From Thiobacillus sp. (GTDB taxonomy: Bacteria > Pseudomonadota > Gammaproteobacteria > Burkholderiales > Thiobacillaceae), in the NCBI GenBank assembly GCA_016124745.1, contig WGNC01000001.1, positions 62,001 through 126,000 on the forward strand: 64,000 bases of DNA. Direction: 5' to 3'. Under the pieces are notes generated by a model. It did no database searches, had not been told where the DNA came from, and saw only the letters and a program-made list of their open reading frames with translations. A program made the translations under genes and the position numbers. The stretch's first letter is position 1, and the number at the start of each line of letters is the position of its first letter. Below, piece by piece: positions 44,145-51,561 of the stretch.

Positions 44145-45662
44145 ATGCACATGACCGGCCACCCCAACCGCTTGCTGGCGCGTGGTGCCCTGTTCCCGTT
44201 GCTTACGGTGCTGCTGGTTCTGGTCCAGGGATGCAGCAGCGGCCCCTCCCTGAAACCCTGGCACACGGAAATGCTCACCGAAGAATTCACCGCGGCCATG
44301 GTGGAAGATGGGCAGGTGCGCAACTTCGATGACTATCTTGCGCTGGAAGGCAGGTTGTACGAACAACTGGACGATGTCATCTACGCCAGGACCGAGCGCG
44401 GTCCCGCGCACATACTGGAACGTTACAGTTACGGTAGCGCAGCAGACCCGGAACGTCGGCCTGTCAAATGGAACCACAGCTTCGAACTGCCCCGTCAATC
44501 GGCCGTCGGCGGCGTGCTGCTCCTGCATGGCATGTCGGACTCACCCTACACCATGCGCGCACTCGGCGAGACGCTGAACCAGCAGGGTTACCATGTCATT
44601 GGCCTGCGCTTGCCGGGGCACGGCACCGTGCCATCCGGCCTCAGGCATGTGACCTGGCAGGACATGGCGGCCGCGGTCAAGCTGGCCATGCAGCATCTGG
44701 CATCCGAGCTGGGATCGAAGCCGCTCCACATCATCGGCTATTCCACGGGTGCTTCACTGGCCATGAATTACAGCCTCGATGCCCTGGCGGCGGGTGGTGG
44801 ACCGGTACCGGCGAGCCTCGTGTTGATGTCGCCGGCGATCAGGATCCACCCGGCCAGTGCGCTTGCCGGGTTCAAGGACACGTTGGCGGGACTGCCCGGA
44901 CTGGATGGACTGGCTTACCTGCAAGTCATGGACGAGTTCGATCCCTACAAGTACAACTCCTTTGCGACCAACGCCGGTGCCCAGGTCCACCGCGTCACGA
45001 CAGAAGTGGACAGGCGCATGCAGGCGCTGGTCCGCGACGCGGCAGCGATCGAGCGGTTTCCGCCCATCCTGGTGCTCAAGTCCACCGTTGATTCGACGGT
45101 GACGACCGATGCCGTCGTCACCCACCTGCTGATGGGGCTCCCAGCGGGTCGCAATGAACTGGTGTTGTTCGATATCAACCGCAATGCGGCCATCAAGGCG
45201 AAGTTTCTGGTCGACGATCCGGGCCCGCTGACTAATCGTCTGATGCTGGACCCGGAACTGCCGTTTGCGGTCACCTTCGTCGGCAACGAGAATCCCTACA
45301 GTACCCGTATCGTGGCGCGTCACAAGCCGCCGTTGTCACGGGAGACGTCCGATACGGAACCACTCGACCTTGCCTGGCCGAGCGGGGTGGTTTCCCTGTC
45401 GCATGTGGCCTTGCCCTTTCCGCCCGACGACCCGCTCTACGGCCAGCAGCCACCCGCGAACGATAGCCAGGTGTTTCTCGGGGATCTGGCGATCAAGGGG
45501 GAGCGCGGCCTGTTGAAGATTCCGGGGGAATGGTTGCTGCGCCTGAGGTACAACCCCTTCTACGCTTACATGCAAACGCGCGTGCTGAAATGGCTGGACG
45601 ATGCGGACTCGGCCTCGCTGCCTGCGGGCATGGAATTCAAGTCTCCGCTCAAACAGCCATAG
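44145..45662 (+). CDS. Alpha/beta hydrolase lipoprotein (lysophospholipase/monoacylglycerol lipase-like)
   Basis: A 505-residue protein with a lipoprotein signal (VLLVLVQGCSS, acylated Cys at about residue 30). The hydrolase core has GGVLLLHGMSDSPYTMRALGE near 125, GLRLPGHGTVPSGLRH near 152 and the nucleophile in IIGYSTGASLAMNYSL near 192. VLKSTVDSTVT near 310 is the acid region. A long C-terminal segment (residues 340-505) is unrecognised. Likely a surface or periplasmic esterase acting with the preceding hydrolase and possibly the alkylsulfatase upstream, though this is inference. Confidence 0.82.
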   Translation: MHMTGHPNRLLARGALFPLLTVLLVLVQGCSSGPSLKPWHTEMLTEEFTAAMVEDGQVRNFDDYLALEGRLYEQLDDVIYARTERGPAHILERYSYGSAADPERRPVKWNHSFELPRQSAVGGVLLLHGMSDSPYTMRALGETLNQQGYHVIGLRLPGHGTVPSGLRHVTWQDMAAAVKLAMQHLASELGSKPLHIIGYSTGASLAMNYSLDALAAGGGPVPASLVLMSPAIRIHPASALAGFKDTLAGLPGLDGLAYLQVMDEFDPYKYNSFATNAGAQVHRVTTEVDRRMQALVRDAAAIERFPPILVLKSTVDSTVTTDAVVTHLLMGLPAGRNELVLFDINRNAAIKAKFLVDDPGPLTNRLMLDPELPFAVTFVGNENPYSTRIVARHKPPLSRETSDTEPLDLAWPSGVVSLSHVALPFPPDDPLYGQQPPANDSQVFLGDLAIKGERGLLKIPGEWLLRLRYNPFYAYMQTRVLKWLDDADSASLPAGMEFKSPLKQP

Positions 45663-45786
45663 GGCGCGACGTTATCAGGGCCTGGACTGACCTTGTCCTG
45701 GCTGCAGATACGGTTGCGTCGCTGGCGAATTCCGGTTGTGGGATTTGCGGGACAGCCTTGCCACGAGATGAATGTCGTGGGCGCGC

Positions 45787-47118
45787 CTATTTCTCCGCGT
45801 CGGGCACGAACTTCAACACATTGCCATTGATGCAGTAGCGCTTGTGGGTGGGCGGCGGACCGTCGTCGAAGACGTGGCCAAGATGGATGCCGGAACTGGC
45901 GCTGCGCACTTCGACGCGCTTCATGCCAAAGGCGCCGTCTTCGTGCAGGGTGAGGGCGCCGGGGATCGGGTCGAAGAAGCTGGGCCAGCCGGTGCCGCTT
46001 TCGAACTTGGCGTTGCTGCGGAACAGGGGCGCGCCGGTGATGGGATCGACGAAAGTACCGGGGCGATGTTCGTCCAGATAGGAACCGGTGAAAGCACGCT
46101 CGGTGCCTTCCTCGAAGGCGATCTTCTGCTGCTCGGGGGTCAGCAGATGAAAGCCCAGCCATTTCCAGAAGCCTTTCTGGTCGCCGCCGTAGCCGGTATA
46201 GCGGGAGACTTCCTTGCCCTGCTCGAACAGCACGATGGTGGGGGTGGCGAACAAGGCCTTTTCCAATGTCCAGCCGGTGGGCGGGTTGGGGTTGAGCGTG
46301 CGGATTACGGGGACGGGTGAGTGCCAGTGGTCCAGGACTTCGGCCTTGAACTGCTTGCAGAACGCGCAGTCCTCCGCCTCGAACACCACCAGTTGCCGAT
46401 CGAAGGCCAGCGCCTTGCCGTCCAGTTGGGGTGCCTGGGTATGTGCCGGCGCGGCGTTCATTGCCCCAGGGTATTTCACGCCGGTGCCGCCGAGGCCGCA
46501 ATAGCCCTGGGGATTCTTCTTCAGGTAGTCCTGATGGTAGGTCTCGGCCGGATAGTATGCCTTGAGCGGGGCGATCTCGGTCGTAATGGCGCCACGCCCG
46601 GCCTTGGTCAGCGCCTGCTGGTAGACGTCGCGTGTTTTCAGGGCGACTTCCTGCTGGGCTTGCGAATGCGTGTAGACGGCGCTGCGATAGTTGCTGCCGA
46701 CGTCGTTGCCCTGGCGGTCGCCCTGGGTCGGGTCGTGGCTTTCCCAGAACTTGATCAGGATGGTTTCCAGCGTGGTTTTTGCAGGGTCGTAAGTCACCAT
46801 GACCACTTCGGCATGGTTGCGCTGGCTGCTCTCGCCGGAACGCAGGGCGCGCTCCTGCGCGAGGACGGCCTGATAGCTGCCCTCGATCTCGCCATTGGCA
46901 TAGCCGCTTTCCACGTCGACCACGCCCGGTACTTCGGACATGCGCTTTTCCGCGCCCCAGAAGCAGCCCATGCCCAGTACGATGGTGTCGAACTGGACGT
47001 TGGGGTCGTTCATGACGGGCTTGGCTGTCGTCGTGGGGTTCTCCCTGGCGCAGGCGCTGAGCAGGGTGCTCAGGCTGAGAACAAGGAAGAGGGATTGCAG
47101 GATTCGGAGGCTTAACAT
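45787..47118 (-). CDS. MsrA-thioredoxin-MsrB fusion lipoprotein
   Basis: Repairs methionine sulfoxide in exported proteins. The 443 residues begin with a lipoprotein signal (LLSAC, Cys23). MsrA covers about 42-210 with the catalytic GMGCFWG (Cys52) and a GYCGLGG-type Cys207. A thioredoxin-like domain lies at about 235-320, with CAFC (251-254) and a cis-Pro in FATPTIVLF. MsrB occupies 327-443, with KFESGTGWPSF, GHVFDDGP and catalytic Cys429 in RYCINGN; its zinc-binding Cys pairs are missing. Neisserial PilB has a thioredoxin domain first, whereas here it is in the middle. Frame open upstream to 47406 is not used. Confidence 0.88.
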   Translation of the reverse strand: MLSLRILQSLFLVLSLSTLLSACARENPTTTAKPVMNDPNVQFDTIVLGMGCFWGAEKRMSEVPGVVDVESGYANGEIEGSYQAVLAQERALRSGESSQRNHAEVVMVTYDPAKTTLETILIKFWESHDPTQGDRQGNDVGSNYRSAVYTHSQAQQEVALKTRDVYQQALTKAGRGAITTEIAPLKAYYPAETYHQDYLKKNPQGYCGLGGTGVKYPGAMNAAPAHTQAPQLDGKALAFDRQLVVFEAEDCAFCKQFKAEVLDHWHSPVPVIRTLNPNPPTGWTLEKALFATPTIVLFEQGKEVSRYTGYGGDQKGFWKWLGFHLLTPEQQKIAFEEGTERAFTGSYLDEHRPGTFVDPITGAPLFRSNAKFESGTGWPSFFDPIPGALTLHEDGAFGMKRVEVRSASSGIHLGHVFDDGPPPTHKRYCINGNVLKFVPDAEK

Positions 47119-47257
47119 GGGCTTTTGCTCGTTCGGTTTGCGGTTCATTATGATCGACAAGTGGGACAGGCGCGCTGTCCTGCACGATGGACACCTATTG
47201 GTCGTGCAAAGTGGCCATTCCTGACAATTATTTTTGAAAGACCGAGTGCCTTCATCC

Positions 47258-47764
47258 ATGACCCGCTTCGCCGCGATTGACTTCGAGACGGCCAACAACG
47301 CCCGCGACAGTGCCTGCGCGGTCGGCGTGGTGATCGTCGAGCAAGGCTGCATCGTCGATCGTCTGGTCGAGCTGATTCGTCCGCCGTCGCGCAGCTTCCT
47401 GTTCACGCATATTCATGGCTTGTCATGGGATGACGTGAAGGGCGCGCAGCGCTTCGATGACGTGTGGGCAGGATTGGCGCGCGAACTGGCGGGGGTCGAA
47501 TTTCTCGCCGCGCACAACGCGCCTTTCGACAAGGGCGTGCTGGGCGCCTGCTGCGAGACTTACGGGCTGGCGGCGCCGCAGTTGCCCTTCGTGTGCACGG
47601 TGCAACTGGCGCGGGCGCAGTGGGCGATTCGACCGACCAGGCTGCCGGATGTATGCAATTACCTGGGCATCGATCTGCGGCATCACCAGGCGGATTCGGA
47701 TGCCGAGGCCTGCGCGCGGATCGTGATGGCGGCGCAGGCGGGCGGGTGGCGCTATGGGGCCTAG
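47258..47764 (+). CDS. DEDDh 3'-5' exonuclease (DnaQ-like)
   Basis: A 168-residue stand-alone exonuclease of the DNA polymerase III epsilon type. The acidic motifs are AIDFETAN near residue 5, HNAPFDKGVL near 87, and HHQADSDAEACARI near 142-155 with the catalytic His and Asp. The length is typical for single-domain family members that trim DNA or RNA in repair. ATG 47258 begins the exonuclease fold; no strong ribosome site is seen. Confidence 0.88.
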   Translation: MTRFAAIDFETANNARDSACAVGVVIVEQGCIVDRLVELIRPPSRSFLFTHIHGLSWDDVKGAQRFDDVWAGLARELAGVEFLAAHNAPFDKGVLGACCETYGLAAPQLPFVCTVQLARAQWAIRPTRLPDVCNYLGIDLRHHQADSDAEACARIVMAAQAGGWRYGA

Positions 47765-47816
47765 TCGCCGGTCGGGACGGGTGCTGGCCTCGTGGCCTCT
47801 GCCGAGGTGAATTGCC

Positions 47817-48683
47817 ATGCCCGATAACCCCCACTCAGACAACCAGGCCGTTGCCGAGCGCCTGCGCGAGATGGCCGGGCTGCTGGCGGCGCAGGGGGCC
47901 AACCCATTCCGCGTGAACGCCTACCGCAAGGCGGGCGATACGGTTGCGCAGCTGCGCGAGGATCTGCGGAATATCTTCGACAAGGCGGGCGCGCAAGGCC
48001 TCGATACGATCCCCGGGGTGGGCAAGGGCATCGCCACGGCCATCGCCGAAATCCTCACCACCGGCCGCTGGGGCCAGCTGGATCGGCTGCGCGGAACCGT
48101 CGACCCGCTGCAGGTATTTCAGACGATTCCCGGGGTGGGTAAGGATCTGGCCCGCCGCATCCACGACTCGCTGGCGGTGGACACGCTGGAGGCACTGGAG
48201 GCGGCTGCCCACGACGGGCGGCTGGAGACGGTGCCGGGGATCGGGCCCCGGCGCGCGGCGGCGATCCGCGCTTCGCTGACTGCCATGCTCGATCGGGTGC
48301 GGCGACGGCCGGGCCTGACCCCCACGCCGCAGAACGAGCCCCAGCTCGCGCTGCTGCTGGAGATCGACCGCGAATACCGCGAGAAGGCCGCTGCCGGGCA
48401 GCTGCCCACCATCGCGCCCAGGCGCTTCAATCCTGAGGGCGCCAACTGGCTGCCGATTCTGCACGCCGAGCGCCGCGGCTGGCATTTCACGGCGCTGTTC
48501 TCCAACACCGCGCGGGCACACGAACTGGGCACCACCCACGACTGGGTAGTGATCTATTTTTATGAAGACGAGCACCATGTGGAAGGCCAGCGGACGGTGG
48601 TCACCGAGACGCACGGCCCGCTGGTGGGCAAGCGGGTGGTGCGCGGCCGCGAGCGGGAGTGCCGCGAGCTCGAACCGGGGTAG
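47817..48683 (+). CDS. PolX-like helix-hairpin-helix DNA-binding protein lacking a polymerase domain
   Basis: A 288-residue protein. Residues 1-90 resemble the 8-kDa domain of DNA polymerase beta/PolX (NPFRVNAYRKAGDTVAQL). Three helix-hairpin-helix motifs follow: IPGVGKGIA (65-73), IPGVGKDLA (104-112) and VPGIGPRRAAAI (139-150). No polymerase palm or PHP domain follows; residues 180-288 form a separate conserved-looking domain (RRGWHFTALFSNTARAHELG, then WVVIYFYEDE). It may bind gapped or nicked DNA, perhaps with the exonuclease just upstream. Confidence 0.8.
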   Translation: MPDNPHSDNQAVAERLREMAGLLAAQGANPFRVNAYRKAGDTVAQLREDLRNIFDKAGAQGLDTIPGVGKGIATAIAEILTTGRWGQLDRLRGTVDPLQVFQTIPGVGKDLARRIHDSLAVDTLEALEAAAHDGRLETVPGIGPRRAAAIRASLTAMLDRVRRRPGLTPTPQNEPQLALLLEIDREYREKAAAGQLPTIAPRRFNPEGANWLPILHAERRGWHFTALFSNTARAHELGTTHDWVVIYFYEDEHHVEGQRTVVTETHGPLVGKRVVRGRERECRELEPG

Positions 48684-48823
48684 GGGCGAGCCGGGGGCGG
48701 GTGCAGTTCCAACCGGCGCGGGGCTGCGGGCCTTCGAGAGGCGCAGGCCGAACCAGGGCAGGCCGAACCGCGTATGGCGTCTGGAGTGAAATGAGCGTGA
48801 TCGAGGCATGGGAGAATCCAGGC

Positions 48824-49474
48824 ATGACGGGGTGGCGAATCGTGGGGGTATTGATGATGGGCATGATGGGGTCCGGACTGGCACAGGAAATCGAATCGAT
48901 GAGGCTGCCGCCACCCGAAATGGCGGGCAGCATGCCCTTGATGCAGGCGCTGCAGGCACGGCATTCGACGCGGGAGTTCGACAGCACGCCGTTATCGCCG
49001 CAGCTGCTGTCGAATCTGCTGTGGGCGGCCGATGGGGTGAACCGTCCGGGCTCGGGCAAGCGCACGGCGCCTTCGGCACACGACTGGCGCGAGATCGATG
49101 TCTATGCAATCACGGCAGCTGGCGCTTTTCGCTACGACCCATCCAGCCATGCGCTGCAACGCGTGGTGGCTGGCGACATTCGCAAGCTGGCGGGCGTGCA
49201 GGACTATGTCGCCACGGCGCCGCTGAACCTGGTGTATGTGGCGGACCTCGACCGGATGACCGAAGCCAGTGAGGAGGACAAGGCCTTCTATGGTGCCACC
49301 GACGCCGGCTTCATTGCCCAGAATGTATATCTCTATTGCGCGTCGGCGGGGCTGGCGGTGGTAGTGCGCGGGCTGGTCGATCGCGAAGCCCTGGGCGCGG
49401 CCCTGGGGCTGGGGAAGCATCAGCGGATCATCCTCGCGCAATCGGTCGGCTATCCGGTCGGCGCTGCAAAATAG
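48824..49474 (+). CDS. SagB/nitroreductase-type oxidoreductase, exported
   Basis: A 216-residue flavoprotein-like enzyme with an N-terminal signal sequence (GVLMMGMMGSGLAQE). The nitroreductase fold is seen in MQALQARHSTREFDSTPLS near residue 45, LLWAADGVNRPGSGKRTAPSAHDW near 66, DAGFIAQNVYLYCASAGLAVVVR near 165, and GLGKHQRIILAQSVGYPVG. ATG 48824 follows GGGAGAA and gives a clean signal peptide; ATG 48791 is in frame upstream. A nitroreductase exported to the periplasm is uncommon, and FMN would have to be inserted before or after export. Confidence 0.82.
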   Translation: MTGWRIVGVLMMGMMGSGLAQEIESMRLPPPEMAGSMPLMQALQARHSTREFDSTPLSPQLLSNLLWAADGVNRPGSGKRTAPSAHDWREIDVYAITAAGAFRYDPSSHALQRVVAGDIRKLAGVQDYVATAPLNLVYVADLDRMTEASEEDKAFYGATDAGFIAQNVYLYCASAGLAVVVRGLVDREALGAALGLGKHQRIILAQSVGYPVGAAK

Positions 49475-49497
49475 CGAATCGGCGTGCCCGCGACGCG

Positions 49498-49590
49498 ATG
49501 CCCAAATTCGTCAAGCTCGTCCTCGCCTGCCTCATCTGCCTGGCCTTGCTGGTTGGGGTGGCGTGGCTGCTTCAGTCTGTTTTTGGCTAG
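49498..49590 (+). CDS. Possible 30-residue single-helix membrane peptide
   Basis: A short frame, MPKFVKLVLACLICLALLVG followed by VAWLLQSVFG, is a single hydrophobic helix with a basic N-terminus. It sits between the nitroreductase and a periplasmic protein gene on the same strand. No clear ribosome site. It could be a real small membrane protein or a chance frame. Confidence 0.35.
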   Translation: MPKFVKLVLACLICLALLVGVAWLLQSVFG

Positions 49591-49691
49591 GCGTGCACGG
49601 CCCGCCACGCGACTTCCGCCGTGAAGCGCTGACACGGGCAGGGTTCGTATATGATTCAGCGTCCTCAACCCGACCTTCCCGAAAGCCACCC

Positions 49692-50045
49692 ATGAAATCC
49701 CTATCGATCCTGTTCGCCCTGCTTTTCTCGACGTCTGCCTTTGCCGCCGACCCGGTGGCCCCGGTCAATCCGCACGCGGGAATGACGATGCACACGCAGC
49801 AGATGCTGACCCAGACCGGCAAGGTGCTCAGCACCATCAGCGTGCCGAGCTATACCTACGTGGAGGTGTCGCAGGGCAAGAAGACGCTGTGGCTCGCCGC
49901 TGCCACCTCGCCTGTCAAGAAGGGCGACGTGGTCCGCTTCGACGACGGCATGGCGATGACCGACTTCTACAGCAAATCGCTCAAGCGTACTTTCCCCAGC
50001 ATCGTTTTCGTCAACAGCCTGGTGATCGACAACGGCAAGAAGTAA
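49692..50045 (+). CDS. Small periplasmic NrfJ-like protein
   Basis: A 117-residue exported protein; signal peptide ends at FAADP. The mature part has the pattern TQTGKVLSTISVPSYTYVEV, KKTLWLAAATSPVKKGDVVRF, then MTDFYSKSLKRTFPSIVFV. This resembles the short OB-like proteins annotated NrfJ in some nitrite-reductase clusters; no nrf genes are here. The function is unknown. A REP copy lies between its stop and the convergent gene. Confidence 0.75.
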   Translation: MKSLSILFALLFSTSAFAADPVAPVNPHAGMTMHTQQMLTQTGKVLSTISVPSYTYVEVSQGKKTLWLAAATSPVKKGDVVRFDDGMAMTDFYSKSLKRTFPSIVFVNSLVIDNGKK

Positions 50046-50055
50046 GGCAACTCCA

Positions 50056-50088
50056 GCCGTTCATGCCGAGCCCGTCGAAGGACGCGTT
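50056..50088. repeat. REP copy between convergent genes
   Basis: GCCGTTCATGCCGAGCCCGT then CGAAGGACGCG, one arm of the dispersed family, in the 48-bp gap between two convergent genes. Such a location is typical of REP elements and may aid termination. Confidence 0.7.
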
Positions 50089-50093
50089 CGTCC

Positions 50094-51257
50094 CTAGCGT
50101 CTTTCCGGCTGGAGCGCGGTCCAGTTTCCCTGCAGTTCGCGTGCGGGATTGAATGCTGGTGAGTCACTGAGCACGTAGTCGCCGAGTCCGTTGGTCCACG
50201 CCCCCTGGTAGCCGGTGGTGAGATCGACCCGGGTCCGGGTGGTGGGGTCGATATAGGCTTCGACGCCACGCAACGCCCGGATCTGCCTTTCCGCGCTGCG
50301 GTCCATGATTTCCGCGCGGGTGTTGTAGCCCTGTTCGATCATGGCGCCGATTTCCAACTGAGACTGCCGCATGATGCGCTGCCGGTCCTGCACGCCCTTG
50401 AGGTTGATCCGCTCCATGGTCAGGAAATGCTGGGCGACGGCGGATTCCCATGCCGGATTGAGCCGGAACGAGCGGTAGATGGCTTCGAAGAGCTTTTCGT
50501 GCCGCTCCAGCTGGCCCTTGGGCGCGCGTGCGGCACACTGCGAAACTGCCGCAGTTGTGTAATTGCCTGACATCTGATTGCCGAAGCCCCCCATGCCAGA
50601 CAGCACAGGCAGATAGGCGACAGTGCGCACCAGGCTGGCCAGTACCCATTCCTCAACAGTGCCGCCTGCACGCGGCGTTTCGATCGCGGCCAGCGCGACG
50701 TCGAACTCGGTCTGGATCGGGCTCGGCTGGCCGCCGCTCATGGCCAGGAATTCCATCTGCATGGCCTGGACCAGTTCGGGCACCTGGCCGATGCCGACCA
50801 GGGTGGCACCCGGGCGCCAGCGCGGCAGGAACAGGTTTTGCAGATAGCCCACCGCATCATAGGGGGGCAGGGTGTCGCAGCCCGTGATGCCGTAAGCCGC
50901 CAGGGGATTGGTGTAGGCGCGCGCCTGCGGATCGTCGACCCAGTTCCAGACGTAGTCCGGAAATACCTCGAATCCGAGGGTGCCGTCCGGGCTATGCGCT
51001 TTGAGGCTGAGCTTGACGCCGTTGCGCGGACAGCCGATGTCTCCGGTCCACACCACCCCTGCTTCGACCTGCCAGTCCTTGGGCAGCAGGATGCTGGCGG
51101 CTTCAACCGGACGGCCGAAAGCGCCAGGATCGACGATGGCGACGCGGCGCATGAGCAGGTACTGCGCTTCGACTGGCACGGTCACCGCGGCGGCAGGCCA
51201 GATGGTCAGCATCGCTGCCCCCACCGCTGCCAGCGGGACGGAGGTTCTCGAACCCAT
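50094..51257 (-). CDS. Exported protein of unknown function
   Basis: A 387-residue protein with a signal peptide ending near PAAAVTV. There are no further membrane segments. Distinct stretches are GDIGCPRNGVKLSLKAHSPD near 72, PDYVWNWVDDP near 100, GCDTLPPYDAVGYLQNLFLP near 127, and a helical part near 260-310 rich in Arg and Gln. The conserved ends are YIDPTTRTRVDLTTGY and GDYVLSDSPAFNP. A C-terminal region of this style is seen in some exported proteins that accompany secretion systems, but I do not recognise a family. ATG follows GGAG. Confidence 0.75.
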   Translation of the reverse strand: MGSRTSVPLAAVGAAMLTIWPAAAVTVPVEAQYLLMRRVAIVDPGAFGRPVEAASILLPKDWQVEAGVVWTGDIGCPRNGVKLSLKAHSPDGTLGFEVFPDYVWNWVDDPQARAYTNPLAAYGITGCDTLPPYDAVGYLQNLFLPRWRPGATLVGIGQVPELVQAMQMEFLAMSGGQPSPIQTEFDVALAAIETPRAGGTVEEWVLASLVRTVAYLPVLSGMGGFGNQMSGNYTTAAVSQCAARAPKGQLERHEKLFEAIYRSFRLNPAWESAVAQHFLTMERINLKGVQDRQRIMRQSQLEIGAMIEQGYNTRAEIMDRSAERQIRALRGVEAYIDPTTRTRVDLTTGYQGAWTNGLGDYVLSDSPAFNPARELQGNWTALQPERR

Positions 51258-51561
51258 GATTGCACTCCGCGAAAATTTCAGCTCGGTCGACTATTCAAGC
51301 ATAGAACGCTCTCCAAAGCTTGCTGCCGCGTGGCGGGTGGCCGTGAGCGCTCGACTGCGGCGGCAAGCCTTCAGTAATCGCCCCTTTGGCCGATTAGTAG
51401 CTATTACGGCTGCTTGCCTGCGTGATCTGCTGCCATCCGGAGGGGTGGGCGGCCGCGTGCAGGCCGCTTCCCTTAGCGGTTTCGGTGGCGGCAGCGGACA
51501 GCAACGGAAAATGCGAGGCAGGTGCGACGGCCTATCCAGGGTCGTTGCTTCAAGGATATTG
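51258..51561. other. Divergent intergenic region
   Basis: 304 bp between the exported protein and the PAS-GGDEF-EAL gene; it should hold both promoters. No cyclic di-GMP riboswitch pattern or repeat is seen. Confidence 0.4.
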
